From JAWVFM01 sp963843315 (GTDB lineage Bacteria; Actinomycetota; Thermoleophilia; Solirubrobacterales; 70-9): 64,000 nucleotides of DNA. The DNA is taken from NCBI GenBank assembly GCA_963843315.1, contig CAWJJU010000001.1:1-64000 (forward strand), written 5' to 3'. The translations under genes and the position numbers were made by a program. The notes beneath the pieces were generated by a model. It did no database searches. It had not been told where the DNA came from and was given only the letters and a program-made list of their open reading frames with translations. Below are positions 16,514-24,423 of this stretch, in pieces. Each line of letters starts with the position of its first letter. The first letter of the stretch is position 1.

Positions 16514-18286
16514 ATGGCGACCTTCAAGCGGCTCCTCTCCTTCCTGCGCCCGTACCGCAGGCAGGTGATCCTCTCCCTGGTCTTCGCCTGGGCGGCGATG
16601 GGGATGACCGTCCTGATCCCGCTGCTCGTCGGGCGGACGTTCGACGCCATCTCGAATGCCGACCGCAGCGCGCTCGTGCCCTACGCGGTCGCCGTGGTGG
16701 GCGCCGCGATCCTCCGGCTGGGCCTGACGTTCGTGCGCAGGGTCATCGCCGGCAAGGTCTCCGTCGGCGTCGAGTACGACCTGCGAAGCCGCTTCTACGG
16801 CCACCTGCAGCGGCTCGAGCTCGGGTTCTTCGACACGCAGCAGACCGGCCAGCTGATGTCACGGGCGACGGTGGACCTCCAGGGGATCCGGTTCTTCCTC
16901 GGCTATGGGCTGATCTTCCTCACCCAGAACGCGCTGACGCTGCTGCTGGCCGGAGCCGTGATGTTCGCCATCCAGCCCTGGCTCGCGCTTCTGGCGCTCG
17001 CCCCCGCGCCGGTGGTGGTGCTCACCGCCATGCGCTACAACCGCCGCTCCCGGCCGGCGGTGCAGGAGATCCAGCAGCGCCTGGCCGAGCTGACCGCGGA
17101 GGTCGAGGAGTCCATCTCGGGGATCCGCGTCGTCAAGGCCTTCGCGCGCGAGCGGCACATGCTCGAGCGCTTCCGCCGATCCGTGGACCGCGTCTTCGAC
17201 CAGAACGTCTTCTCGACGCGGCTCTCGGCGTTCTACGCGCCGCTGCTCAGCTTCCTGCCCAGCCTGGGCCTTGCCGCGATCCTCCTGGTCGGCGGCCGCG
17301 AGGTCATCAACGGCCAGCTCACCCTCGGCCAGTTCACCGCCTTCTACACGTACCTGCTGATGCTGATCGGGCCGATGCGCATCCTGGGCACCGCGCTGGG
17401 CATGGCCCAGCGCGCGGTTGCCTCCGGCAATCGCATGTTCGAGATCCTCGACCGCGAGCCTCGCATCGAGAGCTCGCCCGGCGCGCCGGGGCTGCCCAGC
17501 GGGGACGGGCGGGTGGTGCTGCGCGACGTGTCGCTCGACTACGGGGGCGGCGCCGTGCCCGCCCTCCGCGACGTCGACCTCGACGTCGACGCGGGCAGTA
17601 CGGTCGCGCTGGTCGGGCCGAGCGGCGCGGGCAAGACGAGCCTGGTCGCCCTGCTGGCGCGCCTGTACGACCCCACCGGGGGTTCGGTGGAGATCGACGG
17701 CGCCGACATCCGCAGCATCGACGTGGTGTCGCTGCGGTCCGAGATCGCGTTCGTAGCCGAGGAGAGCTTCCTGTTCTCGGCCACGGTCGCCGAGAACATC
17801 GCCTACGCCAAGCCCGATGCGACGCCCGAGGAGATCGAGACGGCCGCCCGGCGCGCGCAGGCGCACGGGTTCATCGCCTCCCTTCCCGTCGGCTACGACA
17901 CCAGGGTCGGAGAGCGCGGCCTCACCCTGTCGGGCGGGCAGCGGCAGCGCATCGCGATCGCCCGCGCGCTGCTCGCCGACCCCAGGATCCTCGTCCTCGA
18001 CGACGCGACCTCGTCGGTGGATGCCAGAACCGAGGCCGCAATCCGCGAGGGCCTGACCGAGGCCATGCGCGGGCGGACCACGTTCATCGTCGCCCACCGC
18101 CTGTCGACCATCTCCCTCGCCGACGAGATCGTGGTGCTCGACGGCGGCAGGGTGGTCGACCGGGGGACCCACGACGAGCTGCTCGAGAGCTCGCCTCTGT
18201 ACGCGGAGATCGCGGGCTACGGCTGCGAGGACACCGTCTACCTGCAGCGCGACCTGGAGGAGCGCGAGGAGGTGGCACGGCTGTGA
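16514..18286 (+). CDS. ABC exporter half-transporter, degenerate-site subunit
   Basis: A protein of 590 residues. A six-helix type I exporter membrane domain (about 1-310) is followed by the nucleotide-binding domain. Walker A is GPSGAGKTS, the signature LSGGQRQR is canonical, but Walker B ends ILVLDDATSS: Asp replaces the catalytic Glu. The H-loop His is present (IVAHRLST). Its stop overlaps the start of the second subunit (GTGA), so the two form a heterodimer of the TM287/288 or BmrCD kind. This subunit contributes the non-hydrolysing Walker B. Substrate unknown; drugs or lipids are usual. Confidence 0.9.
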   Translation: MATFKRLLSFLRPYRRQVILSLVFAWAAMGMTVLIPLLVGRTFDAISNADRSALVPYAVAVVGAAILRLGLTFVRRVIAGKVSVGVEYDLRSRFYGHLQRLELGFFDTQQTGQLMSRATVDLQGIRFFLGYGLIFLTQNALTLLLAGAVMFAIQPWLALLALAPAPVVVLTAMRYNRRSRPAVQEIQQRLAELTAEVEESISGIRVVKAFARERHMLERFRRSVDRVFDQNVFSTRLSAFYAPLLSFLPSLGLAAILLVGGREVINGQLTLGQFTAFYTYLLMLIGPMRILGTALGMAQRAVASGNRMFEILDREPRIESSPGAPGLPSGDGRVVLRDVSLDYGGGAVPALRDVDLDVDAGSTVALVGPSGAGKTSLVALLARLYDPTGGSVEIDGADIRSIDVVSLRSEIAFVAEESFLFSATVAENIAYAKPDATPEEIETAARRAQAHGFIASLPVGYDTRVGERGLTLSGGQRQRIAIARALLADPRILVLDDATSSVDARTEAAIREGLTEAMRGRTTFIVAHRLSTISLADEIVVLDGGRVVDRGTHDELLESSPLYAEIAGYGCEDTVYLQRDLEEREEVARL

Positions 18287-20070
18287 GGCGCCTGCGCTCT
18301 GCCTGGCGGGTGATCCGCGGCGAGGATCAACGCGGCCGCAAGGTCCGCTGGATGCTCACGCTCCTCCGTCCGTACCGCGGCCGCGTGGCGCTCATGTTCG
18401 GCGCGTTGACCGTGGCGACCGCTGCGGGCCTGGCTCCTCCCTACCTCGCCGGAAGGGCCGTCGACTCCGGCATCCAGACGGGCGACGTTGGAGCGCTCGA
18501 CGTCATCGTCGCGGCGTTCATCGGCTCCGCGCTCCTCTACTGGGCGGCGACCTACGCGCAGACGTACCTCACCGGGTGGATCGGCGAGCGCGCCCTGCAG
18601 GACCTGCGCGAGTCGATCTACGTGCACCTCCAGCGGATGTCGATCGGATTCTTCACCCGCAACCGGCCCGGGGTGCTGATCTCGCGGCTGACGAACGACG
18701 TGGAGGCCCTGAATAACCTCGTCACCGACGGCATCGTCACCCTGTTCTCGTCCGTCCTGACGCTCGTGGGCGTGGTCGTGATCCTGCTGCTGCTGGACTG
18801 GAGGCTGGCGCTGGTCACGTTCATCACCTTCCCCGCGCTCGCCGTGGGCAGCTTCGTCTTTCGCATCGTCTCGGCGGGCGCCTACCGGCGGACGCGGGAG
18901 ACGATCGCGGCGATCACGGCTCACCTACAGGAGACGATCTCCGGCGTTCGCGTGGTCCGCAGCTTCGCCCAGGAGGAGCGCCACGTTCTGGAGATGGCGC
19001 AGCTGAACGAGGCGAACCGCCACGCCAACATGGCGACCGTCTACCTGAACGCGTCGTACTTCCCGGCGGTCGAGCTCCTCTCGGCCCTGGGAACGGCCGC
19101 GATCCTGATCTACGGCGGGTATCGGGTCATCGACGGCGACATCCTGGTCGGCGTCCTCGTCTCGTTCGTGGGATACCTGCAGCAGTTCTTCGACCCGATC
19201 CAGCAGATCTCGCAGCTCTACACCACCTACCAGCAGGGGATGGCAGCCCTCGACAAGATCTTCGAGCTGCTCGACACCTCCGCCGACATGGTCGACGCGC
19301 CCGAGGCGCAGGACATCGGTCGCATCGACGGCGAGATCGAATTGGAGAGCGTGTCCTTCTCCTACTCCGGCGGCGACGACGACCTGGCCCTGCGAGATGT
19401 GGACATCCACATCCCCACGGGCCAGACGCTCGCCCTGGTCGGCGCGACCGGCGCGGGCAAGTCGACCCTCGCGAAGCTGGTGGCGCGCTTCTACGACCCG
19501 CAGGACGGCCGGGTGCTCGTCGACGGGCACGACGTGCGCGAGGTGCGCATGCAGAGCCTGCGCTCGCAGCTCGGCATCGTTCCGCAGGAGGGCTTTCTGT
19601 TCTCGGGGTCGATCCGCGAGAACATCGCGTTCGGCCGGCCGTCGGCGAGCGACGAGGAGATCGAGGCGGCGACCCGCGCGGTGGGCGCAGAGGGCTTCAT
19701 CGCCGGCCTGCCGAACGGACTCGACACGCAGGTGGGCGAGCGCGGGATCCAGCTCTCGGCGGGGCAGCGCCAGCTGGTCGCCTTCGCGCGGGCGCTGCTC
19801 GCCGAGCCGCGCATCCTGATCCTCGACGAGGCGACCTCCAACGTCGACGTGCGCACCGAGCGGATCATCGAGCGCGGGCTGGAGCGCCTGCTCGCCGGCC
19901 GCACCGCCATCGTGATCGCCCACCGGCTCTCGACGATCCGCCGCGCCGGAAGGATCGTGGTGCTGGAAGGCGGCCGGATCGCCGAGTCGGGCACGCACGA
20001 GGAGCTGCTCGAGGCCGGCGGGATCTACGCGGGCCTGTACGGCGCCTGGGCCGAGAGCGCGGCCGCCTAG
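18283..20070 (+). CDS. ABC exporter half-transporter, catalytic-site subunit
   Basis: A protein of 595 residues from GTG 18283, chosen because it overlaps the upstream stop by four bases and restores the N-terminal elbow helix (MLTLLRPYRGRVALMFG). The membrane domain has six helices. In the nucleotide-binding domain Walker A is GATGAGKST and Walker B is ILILDEATSN with the catalytic Glu, while the signature is LSAGQRQL with Gly to Ala. It therefore pairs its canonical Walker B with the partner's canonical signature. Its own altered signature faces the partner's altered Walker B, which is the hallmark asymmetry of heterodimeric exporters. Confidence 0.9.
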   Translation: MRRLRSAWRVIRGEDQRGRKVRWMLTLLRPYRGRVALMFGALTVATAAGLAPPYLAGRAVDSGIQTGDVGALDVIVAAFIGSALLYWAATYAQTYLTGWIGERALQDLRESIYVHLQRMSIGFFTRNRPGVLISRLTNDVEALNNLVTDGIVTLFSSVLTLVGVVVILLLLDWRLALVTFITFPALAVGSFVFRIVSAGAYRRTRETIAAITAHLQETISGVRVVRSFAQEERHVLEMAQLNEANRHANMATVYLNASYFPAVELLSALGTAAILIYGGYRVIDGDILVGVLVSFVGYLQQFFDPIQQISQLYTTYQQGMAALDKIFELLDTSADMVDAPEAQDIGRIDGEIELESVSFSYSGGDDDLALRDVDIHIPTGQTLALVGATGAGKSTLAKLVARFYDPQDGRVLVDGHDVREVRMQSLRSQLGIVPQEGFLFSGSIRENIAFGRPSASDEEIEAATRAVGAEGFIAGLPNGLDTQVGERGIQLSAGQRQLVAFARALLAEPRILILDEATSNVDVRTERIIERGLERLLAGRTAIVIAHRLSTIRRAGRIVVLEGGRIAESGTHEELLEAGGIYAGLYGAWAESAAA

Positions 20071-20112
20071 CTCGTCGCTGCGCCCACGCCGAGCCGGGGT
20101 CCGGGAGCTGCG

Positions 20113-20844
20113 CTAGCCGATGCCGACGCCGCCAGAGCCGCCGGAGCCCCCGCCGCCGCCACCGGTCGGGGGTGTGCCGGTGCCGCCCGGCGCGGGAGCT
20201 GGAGTCGGCGCGGGCGTCGGAGCCGGAGCGGTGGGCGTGACCGTCGTCGGGGTCACCGTCGTGGTGGTCGGCGTGACGCTGGTCGAGCTGCCGCCGTTGC
20301 GGCCCGTGGGGGTCGGGACCGTGCCCGAGGGGGTACCGAAGTCGCCGCACTTCTTCAAGCCGTAGGACCGGGCCGCGGATCCCGCGCTGCTCTCGGCCGC
20401 GTCGAGCGATGAGGCGATGCTGGTCAACGCTGTCTGGTCGTTTCGCTCGAGGGCCAGCTGCTTGCGCTGGAGCTGGTCGACGACCTTCCCCATCGCGCTC
20501 AGGAAGGAGTCGGGAGCGTCGCCCTCGGGCGCGCCGAGGGTCTGCAGGCTCTTGAGCTCGTCGCGGACGATCGAAAGCTCCTGGGTGGTGGCGGCGGCCT
20601 GCTCGGCGCTCGACGTGCCCGGCGTGATCGCGCTGACCGCGGCGGCGGACTCGGCGCAGATCCCGTCCGCCTGGCGGATGTAGGCGTCCTTGGTGAGTGC
20701 GGTCGTGTCGGTGGTCGACGAACCGACGGTCTCGATGCCGCTCGTCGAGGGGCCGCTGGAGCCGCAGCCGGACAGCAGCGCGACGGCGAAAGCCGCCGGC
20801 GCCAAACCACCTGCAATTGCCGCGGTTCCAAATCGCGCACGCAT
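20113..20844 (-). CDS. Lipoprotein with Pro/Thr/Gly-rich tail
   Basis: A protein of 243 residues from ATG 20844 (MRARFGTAAIAGGLAPAAF). The lipobox LLSGC predicts lipidation at the Cys. A helical middle (about 60-160: ADGICAESAAAVSAI, SFLSAMGKVVDQLQRKQLAL, SYGLKKCGDFG) carries a Cys pair, and the last 75 residues are a disordered VTPTTTTVTPTTVTP / PAPTPAP / GGGG tail. This layout, with a helical domain ending in YGLKKCG, recurs in actinobacterial lipoproteins of unknown function. Outer-face membrane anchoring is expected. Confidence 0.8.
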   Translation of the reverse strand: MRARFGTAAIAGGLAPAAFAVALLSGCGSSGPSTSGIETVGSSTTDTTALTKDAYIRQADGICAESAAAVSAITPGTSSAEQAAATTQELSIVRDELKSLQTLGAPEGDAPDSFLSAMGKVVDQLQRKQLALERNDQTALTSIASSLDAAESSAGSAARSYGLKKCGDFGTPSGTVPTPTGRNGGSSTSVTPTTTTVTPTTVTPTAPAPTPAPTPAPAPGGTGTPPTGGGGGGSGGSGGVGIG

Positions 20845-20918
20845 ACCGCAATTACGGTAACAAAGCCCTCTCATCACCCCTGAGTGCCCGCTTGAGGGCG
20901 AAATCTCACGCCCAGACG

Positions 20919-21801
20919 TCAGTTACCGCCCTCGACGAGGCGAAGCCTTCGCTGCCCCTTCGCACCATACGTCGGGGTCTGCGAGTGGCAATTCGCACAG
21001 AGAAGCTCGAGGTTCTCGAGGCGGTTGTCGCTGCCGTCGCCGTTGACGTGGTGGAGCTGGAGGCTCAGGGGCTTGCCCTGCCATTCGCTGATGCCACATC
21101 AGCGCAGCGGGCCTGACGCAAGCCGGCCTCTGCCACGAGCCTCCTCTTGACGTGATGTCTGCTCGCCTGTGAGCCAGCCACGAGGATGGACTCGAGCGGC
21201 GTGGCGCGAGGCCGCGGGACGACGTCACCGCGCTTCACGGCCTCACACCAGGCGGCGGCTGAGAACCCGTACGCCTCGGCGCACTCGAGGCGGCTCAGAC
21301 CGCCGTCGTATGCCGCCTGGATCTCATGCCAGTCGAATCGCCGCGAGAACCTCGCGTCAGGGGCGATTCCGATCTGCCGAACATGAAAGGCCACGGTCGA
21401 TGTGCGAGACGGCGAGCTCGCCGGGCGATCTGCGCTTGGCTCAGGCCCTGCTCGAGCAGGTCGGCGACCGAAGCCGGCGTTGTGCATGTGCCTCGCCCGG
21501 TCGGGTTCTCGCTCGCGGCGCGATGTCTCCGCGAGTGACGCCTGGTCCCAGGCGCCGCTGCGAAAAGCCGAAACTCCTCCCGGCATCTCGTCGCCGTGTG
21601 GCCCGCCTCGTAGAACGCGCGGATCGGCAGCCCAGTCGTATCTGCTGTTTCCGGCCGGGCGTCGCGCGCGAAGTCCGGCTCTGAGGGCTATCCGCGAAAC
21701 GACTTGATCCGGGAGATTCCCAGTCGATCGGTAACGTCGGCCTGACTCACGCCCTCGGCGGAGAAGGACCGCAGAGCTTCCTGAGCGAGAACCGGGTCCA
21801 T
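20919..21801 (-). pseudogene. HNH endonuclease with repeated HTH modules, frameshifted
   Basis: From ATG 21801, MDPVLAQEALRSFSAEGVSQ forms a first helix-turn-helix. A Trp/Glu-rich module then occurs twice: a decayed first copy around FYEAGHTATRCREEF and a clear second at RRFDWHEIQAAYDGGLSRLE. Between them lies a typical HTH (ADLLEQGLSQAQIAR, STVAFHVRQIGIAPDARF). The C-terminus is a clean HNH nuclease (CGISEWQGKPLSLQLHHVNG, DNRLENLELLCANCHSQTPT). A one-base loss near 21100 separates HNH from the rest, and at least two more slips fall between 21390 and 21560. Such HTH-HNH proteins act as mobile or intron-type endonucleases. It sits beside a degenerate tRNA-Gln and behind a LexA-type box. Confidence 0.65.
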
Positions 21802-21808
21802 CTTGATA

Positions 21809-21822
21809 CGAACGTATGTTCG
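21809..21822. promoter_or_regulatory. LexA (SOS) box-like site before the HNH gene
   Basis: CGAACGTATGTTCG has the arms CGAAC and GTTCG with a four-base centre. It matches 13 of 14 positions of the Gram-positive LexA consensus CGAACRNRYGTTYC. It ends seven bases before ATG 21801. That supports this start over the in-frame ATG at 21834, which would place the site inside the gene. Confidence 0.55.
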
Positions 21823-21849
21823 CAGACAGCGCATGGAACGGAACCTACT

Positions 21850-21920
21850 GACCCAGGGATGGAATCGAACCTACGGTTCCGCGGTCCAGGGCCGCGTGTC
21901 TTGCCACTAGACGACCGGGT
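21850..21920 (-). tRNA. tRNA-Gln(CUG)-like gene, degenerate
   Basis: Read on the minus strand: acceptor ACCCGG/CTGGGT, D arm GTCT-AGTGGCA-AGAC, anticodon stem CGCGG/CCGCG with loop CCCTGGA, and T loop TTCGATT. The anticodon is CTG (Gln). It is defective: position 33 is C instead of the invariant T, the T stem GTAGG/CCATC has two mismatches, and the acceptor/D junction is one base short. It may be a pseudogene or carry consensus errors. Confidence 0.65.
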
Positions 21921-21977
21921 GACCGATTACCAACCTGTCGGGGCGGCGAACGATAGCGAGGGGCGGGCCGGCGGCGC

Positions 21978-23216
21978 CTACGCGCCGACCTCGTCGAGCT
22001 CGGTGTCGGTGTCGGCCAGCTTGTCCTTCTCGCCGGAGACGTCCGCGCCGCTCTCGAGCAGCCTGCGGGCGTGCGTCAGGTCCTCGGAGCGGCCGACGCT
22101 GAGCGCTGCCGCGACCCTGCCGCCGGACAGGTAGAAGGCCGAGAACTCGCCGTCGTCGGCCGCACCGCGCCAGACGACCTCGTCCCACTCGGACGCTGGG
22201 CCCACGTACTCGAGGCTGGTCCAGTCGGCCAGGTCACTGAAGAAGTAGGGGACCTCCTCGTAGGGGTCCTCCCTGCCCATCATCGCCCGCGCCGCGTGCT
22301 TGCCCTGCTGGAAGGCGACGTCCCAGTGCTCGACCCGCAGGCGCCGGCCGTGGACGACGCTGTCGTAGGAGCAGACGTCGCCGGCGGCGAAGATCCCGGG
22401 CGCGGAGCTCTCGAGCTTCGAGTCGCAGATGATCCCGTTGTCGACCTCGAGGCCGGCCTTCTCGGCCAGGGACACGTCGGGCTTCACACCGGCGCCGACC
22501 ACGACCATCTGGCCCTCGAAGCGCCTGCCGCTCTTGGTCAGCAGGCCGGCCAGCCGGCCGTCGCCCTCGAACGCCTCCAGCTCCTCGCCCCCCACGAACT
22601 CGACCCCGTGGTCGATCAGCACGTCGTGGAAGAAACGGCCGACCTCCTCGCCGAAGGTGCCCGAGAGGGCGACGTCCTCCATCGTCACGATGGTCGCGCT
22701 CTTGCCCTGGGACACCAGCGATGCGGCGACCTCGCAGCCGATGTAGCTGCCGCCCACGATCAGCACGTGCTCGGCCTCGGCGGCCTGCTCGCGGATCGCG
22801 TCGGAGTTGCCGAACGCGCGCAGATAGTTGATCCCCTCGTTCTGCGCGCCGTCGAGCCTCAGGATGTTCACGTTCGCCCCGGTGGCGATGAGCGCCTTGC
22901 CGAAGCGCACCTCCTCCCCGCCCTGAAGCGTCGCCGTGCGGGCGGAGGGATCGAGCGACGTGACGCTCGTCTTCGTGCGCAGGTCGACGTCGTTTTCCTC
23001 GTACCAGGCGAGCTCGTTGACGAACGCGTCCTCGCGCTTGGCCTCGCCCCGCAGGTACTCCTTCGAAAGCGGCGGGCGCTCGTACGGCGGCTCGGGCTCG
23101 CGCCCGACGAGCATCACCGAGCCGTCGGCGCCGCCCTTTCGCAGCTCGTCCGCGCAGTTTCCGGCGGCCATGCCGCCGCCGATCAGCAGGTAGTCGACCT
23201 CTTGGGTTTCGCTCAT
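21978..23216 (-). CDS. FAD-dependent NAD(P)H:ferredoxin/rubredoxin-type reductase
   Basis: A protein of 412 residues. The FAD-binding Rossmann motif is YLLIGGGMAAGNCADELR near the N-terminus, followed by EPEPPYERPPLSKEYL, ALIATGAN, and a second Rossmann (HVLIVGGSYIGCEVAASL) for NAD(P)H. GIFAAGDVCSYDS binds FAD near residue 290, and a reductase C-terminal domain follows. The architecture is that of ferredoxin reductases of Rieske oxygenases and of AIF-like enzymes; no Cys redox pair is present. It is the last gene of the seven-gene operon that begins at 29655, 30 bases after the RCK protein. The electron acceptor is not evident. Confidence 0.88.
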   Translation of the reverse strand: MSETQEVDYLLIGGGMAAGNCADELRKGGADGSVMLVGREPEPPYERPPLSKEYLRGEAKREDAFVNELAWYEENDVDLRTKTSVTSLDPSARTATLQGGEEVRFGKALIATGANVNILRLDGAQNEGINYLRAFGNSDAIREQAAEAEHVLIVGGSYIGCEVAASLVSQGKSATIVTMEDVALSGTFGEEVGRFFHDVLIDHGVEFVGGEELEAFEGDGRLAGLLTKSGRRFEGQMVVVGAGVKPDVSLAEKAGLEVDNGIICDSKLESSAPGIFAAGDVCSYDSVVHGRRLRVEHWDVAFQQGKHAARAMMGREDPYEEVPYFFSDLADWTSLEYVGPASEWDEVVWRGAADDGEFSAFYLSGGRVAAALSVGRSEDLTHARRLLESGADVSGEKDKLADTDTELDEVGA

Positions 23217-23246
23217 GCCACGTGGGCTACCCGGCCCGAGGCGACG

Positions 23247-23921
23247 TCAGTCTCCGGTGGCTTCGCTGGAGCTGAAGTAGGAGGTCAGGTCGGCCTCGAC
23301 CCGGGGATCCAGCACGGCCAGCACCTCGTCGCCCTCCTGGAGAACGGTGTCGGCGCTGGGAACGAAACCGGAGCCGTCGCGCAGCACGGAGATCAGCAGG
23401 CTGCCCTCGGGCATCTGCAGATCGACCACGCGCTGGCCGGCCGCCTTGGAGTCGGGCGGCAGCAGCATCTCGATGATCTCCAGACGCTGTTCCGGGAGGT
23501 CGAGGAGGTGGACCAGCCCGTACTCGGGCACCTCGTGCTCGATCAGGCGCAGGATGAGGTTGGTCGCCGACACGTTGGGCCGGACCCCCAGAAGCTCGAA
23601 GTGCTCGCGGTTTCTCGGGTTGTTGACCCGGGCGATGATGCGCTCGACCATGTACTTCTCGCGCGCCACCTGGCAGATGAGCATGTTGTCCTCGTCGTCG
23701 CCCGTGACCGCGATCACGAGGTCGGCGCGCGAGATACCGATCTTCTCCAGCAGCCACAGCTCGGAAGCATCGCCGTATTGCACGTTGTGCTCGAGCTCCT
23801 GCTCGACCCGCGTGTAGCGATCGCGGTTCGATTCGACCAGGGTCACCTCATGGCCCTTGTCCAAGAGCTCGCGGGCGAGGTTCCACCCCACCTTCCCGGC
23901 GCCGACGACGATGACGTACAC
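23247..23921 (-). CDS. TrkA-type RCK protein (RCK_N + RCK_C)
   Basis: A protein of 224 residues. The N-terminal RCK domain opens YVIVVGAGKVGWNLARELLD with the NAD-binding GxGxxG and acidic VESNRD at the end of strand 2. About residues 135-215 form an RCK_C (TrkA-C) domain. Such proteins gate K+ or other cation transporters in response to nucleotides. No Trk/Ktr membrane subunit lies nearby; instead it follows a second RCK protein by six bases and two permease-USP fusions. Confidence 0.88.
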   Translation of the reverse strand: MYVIVVGAGKVGWNLARELLDKGHEVTLVESNRDRYTRVEQELEHNVQYGDASELWLLEKIGISRADLVIAVTGDDEDNMLICQVAREKYMVERIIARVNNPRNREHFELLGVRPNVSATNLILRLIEHEVPEYGLVHLLDLPEQRLEIIEMLLPPDSKAAGQRVVDLQMPEGSLLISVLRDGSGFVPSADTVLQEGDEVLAVLDPRVEADLTSYFSSSEATGD

Positions 23922-23927
23922 GGCGCC

Positions 23928-24413
23928 TCAGCCCTCCTTCTCGCCGGTGTCGTCGACCATCGGATCCTCGGAGAGATCGCGGGTGCCGGCGGTCGCGCCG
24001 AGCACCTCCCGCTCGAGCATCTCGATGGCCACGCGAGTTGGGCAGACGGTTTTGAATCCCTGGCTGTCGTACCACTCGGCGCGACGAGGGTCCAGCACCC
24101 GCGCGATTACCGTCGGCACGTTGAAGCGCCTCGTGGCGATCTGGGACACGACGATGTTCGTGTTGTCGCCGTTGGTGGCCGCGACGAACGCGTCGGCGCG
24201 CTCGATCCCCGCAGCCGTGAGGGCCTCGATCTCCAGCCCGGTTCCCACCGTGAAGTGGCCGCCGGCGTCCTCCCAGGTGGAATCGAGGCCCACCTCGAGG
24301 CGCGCCTGGGACTCCCGGTCCTCGTCCAGGCACGAAACCTCGTGCCCCTCGCGGAGCATGCTCCTGGCCACGCTGGAGCCCACGCGGCCGACACCGACGA
24401 TCAGGATGAACAC
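23928..24413 (-). CDS. TrkA-type RCK_N domain protein
   Basis: A protein of 161 residues from GTG 24413, giving an immediate first strand VFILIVGVGRVGSSVARSML. An upstream ATG would overlap the preceding gene. Only the NAD-binding RCK_N domain and a short acidic tail are present, so it lacks the regulatory RCK_C half found in its downstream partner. Acidic residues CLDEDRESQ follow strand 2. The two RCK proteins probably associate. It starts 10 bases after the permease gene. Confidence 0.85.
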   Translation of the reverse strand: MFILIVGVGRVGSSVARSMLREGHEVSCLDEDRESQARLEVGLDSTWEDAGGHFTVGTGLEIEALTAAGIERADAFVAATNGDNTNIVVSQIATRRFNVPTVIARVLDPRRAEWYDSQGFKTVCPTRVAIEMLEREVLGATAGTRDLSEDPMVDDTGEKEG

Positions 24414-24423
24414 GGGCCTGATG

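Noticed and set aside
16504..18282. Extension of the second ABC subunit upstream in its frame
   Set aside because: It overlaps the whole first ABC subunit in another frame; homology begins only after GTG 18283.
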